Below, piece by piece: positions 7,855 to 15,362 of a stretch of DNA of 64,000 nucleotides (position 1 is the first letter of the stretch; each line of letters opens with the position of its first letter). Source of the stretch: Clostridia bacterium (GTDB lineage Bacteria; Bacillota; Clostridia; Oscillospirales; Acutalibacteraceae); the NCBI GenBank assembly GCA_017473165.1, contig JAFUNA010000023.1, positions 1-64,000 on the forward strand. Reading direction: 5' to 3'. The position numbers and the translations under genes are program-made. The notes under the pieces were generated by a model, which was not told the origin of the DNA, did not search any database, and saw nothing but the letters and a program-made list of their open reading frames with translations.

Positions 7855-8296
7855 TGCAAAAAGGATTTGCCTGTTATGGCTTCTCCTCGAGGAGAAGCTC
7901 CGTCATAGACGGTGATGGGGTGAAAAAACGGGTTTGAAATAATGCTTCGCATCACCTCATCCGCCACTTCGTGCCACCTTCCCCTCAAGGGGAAGGCTTT
8001 TTTATGTTTGGATTTTGAACGTAAAATTGTGCTGATTCCACGGTGCGTTGGGGTCGACGTCCCCTACAATATAAAACGGATACGGGCAGAGCCTGTCCGA
8101 AACTCGCCGCAGGCGAATATCACTTTTGCGAAAGCAAAAATATCACATTGCGAAGCAATATATCACACAACGAAGTTGTATATCACTTACCACCAAGGGG
8201 AAGGCTTTTTTATCGCTTGATTTTTGCTCATAAAGTGATATAATATAAAATGGATAGATTTAAGCACAATTTTAAGGGAAAGCAAAGGTGACAAAA
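7855..8296. repeat. Composite intergenic repeat region
   Basis: This 442-bp gap has no credible gene and is a mosaic of repeats. It contains a 20-bp perfect palindrome centred on CTCGAG (7879-7898); a terminator-like hairpin CCTTCCCCT/AGGGGAAGG with a T run (7977-8003); a REP-like GGGGTCGACGTCCCC (8050-8064); a 26-nt unit (8078-8103) that recurs at 26774-26799; and the hairpin-ATATCAC array (8104-8186). The 20-nt segment 7986-8005 is repeated exactly at 8194-8213, so 8006-8193 is bracketed by direct repeats, like an insertion. Confidence 0.65.
8104..8186 (+). repeat. Four-unit hairpin-ATATCAC array, copy 1
   Basis: Four short hairpins, each followed directly by ATATCAC: TCGCC/GGCGA, TTTTGC/GCAAAA, ATTGC/GCAAT and ACAAC/GTTGT with 3-4-nt loops (gca, gaaa, gaa, gaa). 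The heptamer starts at 8117, 8140, 8160 and 8180, spacing 23, 20 and 20 nt. The stems differ from one another yet stay paired, while the heptamer is invariant. A second array lies at 58501-58602. Confidence 0.7.
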
Positions 8297-10459
8297 ATGA
8301 GAAAAATCACAAACATCAATCAGGATTGGAGCTTTATCAAAGACGGTGTTATGGAAACCGTTAATCTGCCCCATACCTGGAATGCAATCGACGGTCAGGG
8401 CGGCTCCGATGAGCCCTATTACAGAGGCAGATGCGTCTATGAAAAAACTCTTCCCGGCTTTGAGGGCAGAACTTATATCGAAATAACAGGTGCAAACACC
8501 GTTTGCGAGGTTTTCATTAACGGCGTTTATGTCGGCAGCCACGAAAACGGCTATGCAATGTTCCGTTTTGAAATCACCGATTTCATCAAGCCCGATGTTA
8601 ATACAATAAGAATTATTGTTGACAACAGCGAAAATGAATTCCTTTATCCCCAGATGGCGGATTTCACCTTCTACGGCGGAATTTACAGAGATGTCAACAT
8701 AATCAGCGAGGTTGCACAGTCGCATTTTGCTCTGCTTGACATGAGCCTTTGCGGAATGTATATCACTCCCAAGGCAGACGGCAGAGTTTTCGTCAAAAGC
8801 CTTATCGAAGGCAGCTGCATGGGTCTTACAAAGGAATTTGTTATCACCGATGCAGATGGCAACGAGGTTGCAAAAACCGTTGTTGATGCCGATGTTGACG
8901 CCGCAAAGCTTATCGTTGACGAGCCCACGCTCTGGAACGGCGTTGAGAATCCCTATCTTTACACAATGACCGCACGCCTTGTCAAAGACGGTGAGGTTAT
9001 TGACGAGGTCAGCGACCGTTTCGGCTTCCGTGAATATTATTTTGACAGCGAAAAGGGCTTTTTCCTTAACGGCAAGCACGTTAAGATGAAGGGCGTTTCA
9101 CGTCATCAGGACTGGGAATGGAAGGGCAACGCTCTCACAATTGAAGAGCACAAAAAGGATATTGAGCTCATAAAAGAGGTCGGTGCAAACTCAATCAGAC
9201 TTGCCCACTATCAGCATGACGAAAAATTCTATGACCTCTGCGACGAGGCGGGCTTCCTTGTCTGGGCAGAAATTCCCGTTATCTCGAATTTCAGCAAGAA
9301 AAAGCAGGAGCAGGCAAAATTCATGCTCGAGGAGCTCATCAGACAGAATTACAACCATCCCTCAATCTATTGCTGGAGCGTTGCAAACGAAATTTCAATC
9401 AACGGTGCGGCATCGGGACTTGCAAAGGGCATCAGCGAGCTCAATAACATCGCCCATGCTCTTGACTCAACAAGACCCACGGTTACCGCACAGCTTACAA
9501 TGGTTTCGATGAACTCAAAGCTCAACGAAATCCCCGATATCCTTGGCTATAACCACTATTTCGGCTGGTATATGCAGACCGTTGACGGCATTGACAAGTG
9601 GCTCGATAATTTCCACGAAAAGAAGCCTCACATAAAGCTCTGCCTTTCCGAATACGGTGCAGAGGGTGTTGTCGGTCTTCACACCGCAACTCCCACACAG
9701 GGCGACTATACCGAAGAATATCAGGCATACTATCACGAGCACTATGCAAACGCAATCAATGCCCGTGACTGGCTCTGGGGCTCGTATGTATGGAATATGT
9801 TCGATTTCGGCTCTGCAATCCGCAACGAAGGCGGCGTAAAGGGCAGAAATAACAAGGGTCTTGTTACCATGGACAGAAAAATCCGCAAGGATGCTTTCTA
9901 TGTTTATAAAGCTCATTGGTCAGACGAAAAATTCGTTCACGTTGCGGGCGAAAGATTTGTTGACAGACCTCTCGGCGAGCAGAAAATCAAGGTTTATTCA
10001 AACTGCGACACCGTAACGCTCACCGTCAACGGCGAAAGCGTTGAAATGCAGGGTGACAAGGTGTTTGAATTTGATGCGGTCATCAAAGAGGGCGAAAATG
10101 TTATCACCGCCGTTTCGGGCGACTGCACCCATGAAATCAGGGTCAACGGCACCGATATTCCCAACCCCTCATACGTTCTTCCCGAGGGCTGCGAAAGCTT
10201 TGTACGCAACTGGTTCAGCGAAAGCGACGAAATAAATCCCGACAATCTTTCGCTTGAAGATAATCTCGGCGATATCCTCTTCAACAGCGAGGTTCAGCGT
10301 CTTATCAAGAACCATGCGGGCGTAACTCTTGATTCGCCCGTGCTCAAGCCCCTCGGCAAAATCCCCCTCAAGCCCATCAGCAAAATCGCATCAAAGCTTG
10401 GTGCGGGCGAGCTTGTTTCAATGGGCAACCAGTTCCTCCAGACAATCAAAAAGGACTAA
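8297..10459 (+). CDS. GH2 family glycosidase (beta-galactosidase-like)
   Basis: This 720-residue enzyme belongs to glycoside hydrolase family 2 and would remove terminal beta-linked sugars, most likely galactose. Domain order is a sugar-binding jelly roll (about 10-140, with LPHTWNA and YYRGRCVYEK), an Ig-like domain (145-240), the TIM barrel (245-545) and a C-terminal beta domain. The predicted acid/base is Glu365 in SVANE and the nucleophile Glu452 in LSEYGAE. No signal peptide is seen, so it is probably cytoplasmic and acts on imported oligosaccharides. ATG at 8297 is preferred to the GTG 9 nt earlier because AAAGGTGA (8284-8291) then has correct spacing. The ZIP gene follows after 12 nt. 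Beta-glucuronidase or beta-mannosidase activity cannot be excluded. Confidence 0.85.
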   Translation: MRKITNINQDWSFIKDGVMETVNLPHTWNAIDGQGGSDEPYYRGRCVYEKTLPGFEGRTYIEITGANTVCEVFINGVYVGSHENGYAMFRFEITDFIKPDVNTIRIIVDNSENEFLYPQMADFTFYGGIYRDVNIISEVAQSHFALLDMSLCGMYITPKADGRVFVKSLIEGSCMGLTKEFVITDADGNEVAKTVVDADVDAAKLIVDEPTLWNGVENPYLYTMTARLVKDGEVIDEVSDRFGFREYYFDSEKGFFLNGKHVKMKGVSRHQDWEWKGNALTIEEHKKDIELIKEVGANSIRLAHYQHDEKFYDLCDEAGFLVWAEIPVISNFSKKKQEQAKFMLEELIRQNYNHPSIYCWSVANEISINGAASGLAKGISELNNIAHALDSTRPTVTAQLTMVSMNSKLNEIPDILGYNHYFGWYMQTVDGIDKWLDNFHEKKPHIKLCLSEYGAEGVVGLHTATPTQGDYTEEYQAYYHEHYANAINARDWLWGSYVWNMFDFGSAIRNEGGVKGRNNKGLVTMDRKIRKDAFYVYKAHWSDEKFVHVAGERFVDRPLGEQKIKVYSNCDTVTLTVNGESVEMQGDKVFEFDAVIKEGENVITAVSGDCTHEIRVNGTDIPNPSYVLPEGCESFVRNWFSESDEINPDNLSLEDNLGDILFNSEVQRLIKNHAGVTLDSPVLKPLGKIPLKPISKIASKLGAGELVSMGNQFLQTIKKD

Positions 10460-10471
10460 AAAGGAGTTATT

Positions 10472-11224
10472 ATGGAGCTTGTCTTATTGACTGCACTCGG
10501 AGTAGGCGGAGCAACGGTTATCGGCTCCGTAATCGGCTTTGTTTTCAAGAAAATTTCTCACAAATTTTCCGATATCGTTCTGTCATTTGCGGCGGGAGTC
10601 ATGCTCTCTGCGGCGGTGCTCGGACTTATCATCCCGTCGGTGGAATACGGCGGAAAATACGGAATTGTAATAACCGTTATCGGCATTTTCGTCGGTGCGG
10701 CGTGCCTTAATCTGATTGATAAAATCGTGCCTCATCTTCACAGGCTTGTGGGTGTTGAGGATGAAAAACACAACAACGCAAATTTGAGTAAGGTTTTGCT
10801 TTTTGTTACGGCAATTGCCATTCACAACCTGCCCGAGGGAATAGCGGCGGGCGTCGGCTTCGGCTCGGGAAACGAGTCGCAGGCACTTCTCATTGCGGGC
10901 GGAATTGCGTTGCAGAACATCCCCGAAGGCATGGTGATTATAAGCCCCATGCTTGCGGCGGGAGTTTCGCCCAAAAAGACCTTTGTCTGTGCCATGATAA
11001 CGGGTCTGGTTGAGGTTGTCGGCACGCTGATTGGCTATTTTGCGGTCAGTGTTGCATCGGTCATTCTGCCGTTTGCTCTTGCGTTTGCGGGCGGCACGAT
11101 GCTCTATGTTGTCAGCGACGAAATGATTCCCGAAACCCATGCCCACGGCAGTCAACGGGGCGCAACCTATGCTTTGCTTGCGGGCTTCTGCGTTATGCTG
11201 GTGTCGGATATATTGCTCGGATAA
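10472..11224 (+). CDS. ZIP family divalent metal transporter
   Basis: This 250-residue membrane protein is a ZIP family transporter that imports zinc or related divalent metals. The family signatures are HNLPEGIAAGVGFGSG in helix IV and ALQNIPEGMVI in helix V, which carry the His/Asn/Glu metal ligands, and there are about eight hydrophobic segments. The cytoplasmic loop between helices III and IV (HLHRLVGVEDEKHNNANL) is rich in His. It follows the GH2 gene by 12 nt with AAAGGAG before ATG, so the two are probably co-transcribed. A terminator follows directly. Exact metal specificity is not readable. Confidence 0.88.
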   Translation: MELVLLTALGVGGATVIGSVIGFVFKKISHKFSDIVLSFAAGVMLSAAVLGLIIPSVEYGGKYGIVITVIGIFVGAACLNLIDKIVPHLHRLVGVEDEKHNNANLSKVLLFVTAIAIHNLPEGIAAGVGFGSGNESQALLIAGGIALQNIPEGMVIISPMLAAGVSPKKTFVCAMITGLVEVVGTLIGYFAVSVASVILPFALAFAGGTMLYVVSDEMIPETHAHGSQRGATYALLAGFCVMLVSDILLG

Positions 11225-11237
11225 AATTGATTTGCAG

Positions 11238-11267
11238 GGACAGTCCATGAGACTGTCCTTTTTGTTT
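11238..11267 (+). terminator. Terminator after the ZIP gene
   Basis: GGACAGTC (11238-11245) pairs with GACTGTCC (11251-11258) around a 5-nt loop, followed by TTTTTGTTTT. Confidence 0.85.
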
Positions 11268-11303
11268 TGCATTTAAACATTGTGTAAACTTCTCAATAAA
11301 ATG

Positions 11304-11332
11304 TTGACCTTATAAAATAAAACTGTTATAAT
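11304..11332 (+). promoter_or_regulatory. Promoter of rpe
   Basis: TTGACC (11304-11309) and TATAAT (11327-11332) are spaced 17 bp, 32 bp before the rpe start codon, which follows a GGAGAGG site. Confidence 0.65.
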
Positions 11333-11364
11333 AAATTAATTATAATGGAGAGGAGTATCCCCTT

Positions 11365-12024
11365 ATGATTAAAATTTCTCCGTCCGTGCTTGCAAGCGAT
11401 TTTTCACAGCTCGGTTCCGAAGCCGAAAGAATGGAAAAATGCGGTGCGGATTATCTTCATCTTGATGTTATGGACGGCAGATTTGTTCCGAATATAACCT
11501 TCGGTGCACCCGTCATCAAAAGCATCAGAAACAGAACAAGCCTTGTTTTTGACGTTCATCTCATGATTGATGAGCCTCTTAAATATATCGAAGATTTCAA
11601 AAAAGCGGGAGCGGACATTATCACATTCCACGTTGAAAGCTCGTCGCCCGCAGAGGAAACCGTTGACAAAATCCGTGAATGCGGCTGCAAGGCGGGCATA
11701 AGCGTCAAGCCCAAAACGGGCGTTGAGGAAATTCTTCCTCTGCTTGAAAAGCTTGACATGGTGCTTGTCATGACCGTTGAGCCCGGCTTCGGCGGACAGT
11801 CATTCATGCCCGAAACAATGGAAAAAATAAAGACCCTGCGAAGCGAAATTGAACGCAGAGGTCTTTCGGTTGATATTCAGGTTGACGGCGGAATCAACGA
11901 AAAAACCGTTGAAATTGCCGCTGCCGCAGGTGCAAACGTTTTTGTTGCGGGAAGTGCGGTTTTCGGTGCTGCCGACCCCGCAAAGGAAATCGAAAAATTA
12001 AGAAACCTTGCCGCAAAGGCTTGA
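11365..12024 (+). CDS. rpe: Ribulose-phosphate 3-epimerase
   Basis: This 219-residue cytoplasmic enzyme interconverts ribulose 5-phosphate and xylulose 5-phosphate in the pentose phosphate pathway. It is a full-length TIM barrel: IKISPSVLASDFSQLG at the N-terminus, the metal-binding LHLDVMDGRFVPN, FDVHLMID, VMTVEPGFGGQSF, and IQVDGGIN with the second catalytic Asp. The length matches the family (about 215-225). Its last 27 bp overlap the 3' end of mecA on the opposite strand. It has its own promoter. Confidence 0.95.
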   Translation: MIKISPSVLASDFSQLGSEAERMEKCGADYLHLDVMDGRFVPNITFGAPVIKSIRNRTSLVFDVHLMIDEPLKYIEDFKKAGADIITFHVESSSPAEETVDKIRECGCKAGISVKPKTGVEEILPLLEKLDMVLVMTVEPGFGGQSFMPETMEKIKTLRSEIERRGLSVDIQVDGGINEKTVEIAAAAGANVFVAGSAVFGAADPAKEIEKLRNLAAKA

Positions 12025-12570
12025 GATTGCGTTTTGTGAAGCAAGCTCCTTCCAATGCTCACGGGTAAAATCACGCAGAAGCGGATTTTCGTTTTCGGCA
12101 ACGCAGAATTCGGAAAAATAGTTTTTGATACGCCGTGTTTCGCCGCAGCAGGAAATGATAAGACGGTATTTTCCGCCGTTTTCATAAAGACTGCTTTCGG
12201 TTGCACAGTCCGAATTGCGAAAGCCCTTTGCCGCGTCAAAAAGCGAATCGAGATTATCAAAATCGCAAATCAGAAATTCGCTCTGCTTTTTCAGAAACTG
12301 CTTTGCGGAAGTTTTTCTGCGGCAGTCGAGCATTGTGAAGCAGAGCACGCAGCCGCCCTCGGCTTTGGGCATGGCTTCAATAACCATTCTGCGTGACGGG
12401 TCAAGCTCCCGTCCGAGAATTCTGCCTGCCTTGTCAAGCAGAGTCCAGATTACACGGCGGGTTTCAATTGTGGAATAATCCATATCCTCATATGTAATAT
12501 CAAGCTCCGTCATATCCTGTTGGGTCAGGTCAACAATAATTCTGTCCTCGGCAGGGGAGTTAATTTTCAT
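11998..12570 (-). CDS. mecA: Adaptor protein MecA
   Basis: This 190-residue protein belongs to the MecA/YpbH adaptor family, which delivers substrates to the ClpC AAA+ unfoldase for ClpCP degradation. The N-terminal substrate-binding part MKINSPAEDRIIVDLTQQDM followed by ELDITYEDMDYSTIETRRVIWTLL is diagnostic, and RPSRRMVIEA-type residues (DPSRRMVIEAMP) lead into the C-terminal ClpC-binding domain with its alternating strands (FLICDFDNLDSLFDAAKGF). It is a little shorter than the Bacillus protein (about 218). AGGAGG lies 9 nt before ATG. The 3' end overlaps rpe by 27 bp in convergent orientation. Confidence 0.85.
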   Translation of the reverse strand: MKINSPAEDRIIVDLTQQDMTELDITYEDMDYSTIETRRVIWTLLDKAGRILGRELDPSRRMVIEAMPKAEGGCVLCFTMLDCRRKTSAKQFLKKQSEFLICDFDNLDSLFDAAKGFRNSDCATESSLYENGGKYRLIISCCGETRRIKNYFSEFCVAENENPLLRDFTREHWKELASQNAISSLCGKVS

Positions 12571-12666
12571 GTTAAAGCCTCCTTGAAAAAGTTCGGTATT
12601 AATATGATATGATTTTCACGGCGGATATGCAATGAATAAATAATGGGAATTTCAGAGGTGACATCC

Positions 12667-13620
12667 TTGGCTAATATTGCCGCAAAACAAAGTCCCGTCA
12701 AGGCTTCAAGGCTTTTCGGCGACTATCTTATAATGCTTATCGCACCCTGCGTGCTGTCCCTGTGGTACTACGGCGGCAGGGCGTTATGGGTCATACTGTT
12801 GAGCGTGGTTTCGGCTGTGCTGACCGACGGAATCGTCAGTGCCGTGCTCGGTAAGCCCTTCAAAATCAAAGATTTGAGCAATATTTTCATCGGTGCGGCA
12901 ATTGCCGTTATGATGCCTGCGGGCGTACCGTTTTATGTGCCCGTTTCGGCGGCGGTATTCGCCGTTGCGGCGGTGAAAGTGCCCTTCGGCGGAGCAACCC
13001 GTGCACCGTTTGTTCCCGCTGCGGCAGGCTTTGCGTTTGCAAGTGTCTGCTTCAAGGAGCAGGTTTTTGACTTTGCGTATAGCGCAGAGGGAAAGCTTCT
13101 CGGTGAGGTATCGCTCGCTTCGCTGCTTTCGCAGGGCAATTCGGTGCATCTTAAAACCTCAACGGTTTTTGATATCATCACAGGCAACGTTGCGGGTCCG
13201 ATGGGTACGGGCTGCGGAATTCTTATGCTTGTGTGCTGCACATATCTTTTTGTAAGACGAAGAAAAGCCCTTCTTGCAACGGCAGGCTTTATCGGAGCCT
13301 GTGCTCTTTTTGCTTTGTTTGCACCGAGAGCGAATGCCTCGGCTCTGACAAGCCTTGTGCTCGAGCTTTCATCGGGCAGCCTTCTTTTTGCGGCGGTATT
13401 TCTTGTTACCGACCATGCAACTCTCCCCAAAAACAACATCAACAGAGTTATCTACGGTGCGGTCTGCGGATTTTTCTGTATGTTCATGCGTTCCGTCGGC
13501 ACATATGAAGAAACGGTTTGTTTTGCAGTACTGCTTGCAAACGGTTTAAGACCCGTTCTTGATTCGGCGGTAAGAGGCTTTAATGCCGTTACCGCAAAAA
13601 GAAAGGGGGCAAAGGCATGA
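12667..13620 (+). CDS. rnfD: RnfD-like membrane subunit (NqrB/RnfD family), divergent
   Basis: This protein of about 317 residues is a member of the NqrB/RnfD family, the polytopic subunit of Rnf/Nqr ion-pumping electron-transport complexes. It keeps the family fold signals: the N-terminal SPVKASRLFGDYLIMLIAP, the helix-loop VPFGGATRAPFVPAAAGFAF, the ITGNVAGPMG loop, FLVTDHAT and FAVLLANGLRPVLD. The motif where FMN is normally bound to Thr (D/S-G-A-T before the GN-G loop) is not present; that stretch reads SVHLKTSTVFDIITGN. The start TTG at 12667 is preferred because AGAGGTGA ends 5 nt before it; the upstream ATG at 12643 has no ribosome site. It overlaps the E-like gene by 4 bp. No B, C or G subunit genes lie alongside. 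Confidence 0.8.
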   Translation: MANIAAKQSPVKASRLFGDYLIMLIAPCVLSLWYYGGRALWVILLSVVSAVLTDGIVSAVLGKPFKIKDLSNIFIGAAIAVMMPAGVPFYVPVSAAVFAVAAVKVPFGGATRAPFVPAAAGFAFASVCFKEQVFDFAYSAEGKLLGEVSLASLLSQGNSVHLKTSTVFDIITGNVAGPMGTGCGILMLVCCTYLFVRRRKALLATAGFIGACALFALFAPRANASALTSLVLELSSGSLLFAAVFLVTDHATLPKNNINRVIYGAVCGFFCMFMRSVGTYEETVCFAVLLANGLRPVLDSAVRGFNAVTAKRKGAKA

Positions 13621-14486
13621 GCGAAAGAACCCCCTCCTTCAAAGATGTTTTCATAAAAGGTGCGGTTATCTATAACCCCGTGCTGATTCAGCTTGTCGGA
13701 CTCTGCCCCGTTGTTGCGGCGTCAACAACCCTCAAGGGTGCGGTTATGCTTTCGGCTGCGATGTGTGCAGAGCTTATTGTCACCTGCGTTATCGCAAGTG
13801 CATTGCTGAAAAAAATTCCACGCTGGATAAGAGTTGCTCTCTATCTTCTTATCGGTCTTGCCCTTATCTGCCCCGCACTCTGGTATATCGAAACCCAGAC
13901 ATTGGTTAATCTGAGCCTCGGAATGAAGATATATCTTCCCCTCATTGCAATCAACTCCGTAACCGCCGTGCATTGCGAGCAGGTTGCGGTAAAAAATAAC
14001 GTAAAGCTTGCATTTTACGATGCGGCAGCGGTAAGCATCGGTGCATCCGCCGTGTTTATCCTTGTCGGCATTTTAAGAGAGCTTCTCGGCAGCTCATCTC
14101 TGGGCGGAATTCATCTTGACCTGCCCATCGCCTTCAAGGGAATGCTTCTGCCCTTCGGCTGCCTTGTTATTCTCGGTTTCCTTGCGGCAGGGCTAAAGGC
14201 GTTCCTTGCCTGGGCGTATCCCGAAACAGAAAATGAAAGCGACCCCGTTGAAAGACAAAGAAAAACTCCTTCGGCAGAGGAAAACGTTACGGAGGTTGAG
14301 CTTTTCGACGAATTCTGGAACGTTTCCGAAGAGCCCGAGGAAGTGAGCATGGATGTTTCAATTCCCGAGCCCGAACCCGAAAAGGAAAAGAAGCCCGAGG
14401 ATATAAGGCTTGAAACTGCGGCGGATATCGACGAATTTTTCAAGTCCTTGGGAATAGATTTAAACGAAAAGGGGGATAAGCGATGA
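13617..14486 (+). CDS. rnfE: RnfE-like membrane subunit with long acidic tail
   Basis: This 289-residue protein matches RnfE/NqrD, one of the two inverted-topology six-helix subunits at the core of Rnf/Nqr. Cys30 in LVGLCPVVAA aligns with the first conserved Cys that ligates the intramembrane [2Fe-2S] cluster, but the second site (TNC in Escherichia coli) is Ser114 in AINSVTAVHC, with a Cys six residues later. Residues about 205-289 form an extra acidic, Pro/Glu-rich cytoplasmic tail ending in an amphipathic DIDEFFKSLGIDL, absent from standard RnfE. It overlaps both neighbours by 4 bp (ATGA), implying translational coupling in one operon. Confidence 0.8.
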   Translation: MSERTPSFKDVFIKGAVIYNPVLIQLVGLCPVVAASTTLKGAVMLSAAMCAELIVTCVIASALLKKIPRWIRVALYLLIGLALICPALWYIETQTLVNLSLGMKIYLPLIAINSVTAVHCEQVAVKNNVKLAFYDAAAVSIGASAVFILVGILRELLGSSSLGGIHLDLPIAFKGMLLPFGCLVILGFLAAGLKAFLAWAYPETENESDPVERQRKTPSAEENVTEVELFDEFWNVSEEPEEVSMDVSIPEPEPEKEKKPEDIRLETAADIDEFFKSLGIDLNEKGDKR

Positions 14487-15076
14487 AATTTATTTCCGAT
14501 TTGCTTATGACCGCCCTTTATACGGTTTTTATTCAGAATCTTGTGTTAAGCTCTGGTCTTGGCATGAGCGAGGCAATCCGTGTTTCAACCCGACCCGGCA
14601 CATTCGGCAAATTTGCCGTTATGATTTCGGGATTTTCGGTTATCACAAGTGCGGTGTGCAGTCTGATTGACAACGTTCCCGCAGTTGAAAACGCAACCTA
14701 TGCCGTAAGAGCCGCAATTTACGGCGGTGTGCTGGCAGCGGTTTATCTTGTTCAGGCGGTGTTTATGCGTTTTGTGCTCAAAGCGGATTCAAAGCTTCTC
14801 GGCACGCTCGGAATTGCAGCTCTGAACACCCTTGTTCTTGCAATTCCTTATATCAACAACTCTGCGGCATATTCGTTTGCGGGCAGCATAGGCTCTGGTA
14901 TCGGTGCGGGCATTGCGTTTGTGCTTGCCGCCGCACTTATCAGTCAAGGCTCACGCATTCTTGCCGAAAACGACGAAATCCCCGAAATTTTCAAGGGTAC
15001 GCCGGCAATGTTTCTTTATGTTGCAATGCTCTCCCTTGCTTTTGCGGGCTTCACGGACACAAATCTTTTTGCGTAG
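14483..15076 (+). CDS. rnfA: RnfA-like membrane subunit lacking the cluster cysteines
   Basis: This 197-residue six-helix protein aligns end to end with RnfA/NqrE, including the C-terminal signature IPEIFKGTPAMFLYVAMLSL-AFAGF. In Escherichia coli RnfA two Cys (FLGLCPF and TTNCAVLG) bind half of the membrane [2Fe-2S] cluster; here the aligned residues are Ser29 (GLGMSEAI) and Thr116 (ALNTLVLA). With the changes in the partner E-like protein, three of the four ligands are missing. The gene overlaps the E-like gene by 4 bp and is 13 nt before the small membrane protein gene. It probably forms a membrane heterodimer, but classical electron transfer through it seems unlikely. Confidence 0.8.
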   Translation: MKFISDLLMTALYTVFIQNLVLSSGLGMSEAIRVSTRPGTFGKFAVMISGFSVITSAVCSLIDNVPAVENATYAVRAAIYGGVLAAVYLVQAVFMRFVLKADSKLLGTLGIAALNTLVLAIPYINNSAAYSFAGSIGSGIGAGIAFVLAAALISQGSRILAENDEIPEIFKGTPAMFLYVAMLSLAFAGFTDTNLFA

Positions 15077-15089
15077 GAGGGAAAAAATC

Positions 15090-15362
15090 ATGCCTCAAAA
15101 GGGAAAAATAGAAAAGGCACTCAAACCCTCCGAGCGTAAAAGCATAACCGAATTTTCAACCCGTTTCGGAACGGGTCCGACCTATGAGGAAAGGGTGCGT
15201 ACAAAGAAAATCGTATCCGTAATTCTTCTTGTGACGGGAATAATGCTGCTTATCGGTGTGGGTTATTTTGTGACGGATGTTCTCATAAAAATAACCGAGA
15301 TGCCTTATTGGCAGGCGGAGAATATTCCCGCGGCAATCAACTCATTTAAGGACATGACGTAA
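15090..15362 (+). CDS. Small single-span membrane protein of the Rnf-like cluster
   Basis: This 90-residue protein is not recognised. It has a basic, hydrophilic N-terminal half, one strong transmembrane segment at about residues 42-65 (IVSVILLVTGIMLLIGVGYF), and a short outer tail. AGGAGGG ends 7 nt before ATG. Its stop codon TAA abuts the ATG of the GH13 gene with no spacing. Position and coupling suggest it belongs with the D-E-A membrane proteins, perhaps as a small subunit in place of RnfG; this is inference only. Confidence 0.65.
   Translation: MPQKGKIEKALKPSERKSITEFSTRFGTGPTYEERVRTKKIVSVILLVTGIMLLIGVGYFVTDVLIKITEMPYWQAENIPAAINSFKDMT

Noticed and set aside
8104..8186. Possible CRISPR array (regular about 20-nt repeats)
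   Set aside because: The constant part is only 7 nt and the variable parts are short self-complementary hairpins, not spacers of 30 nt or more; no cas genes are near.
12667..15076. Classical Rnf ferredoxin:NAD oxidoreductase operon
   Set aside because: The B, C and G genes are missing and most redox ligands of A, E and D are not present, so a standard complex cannot be claimed.
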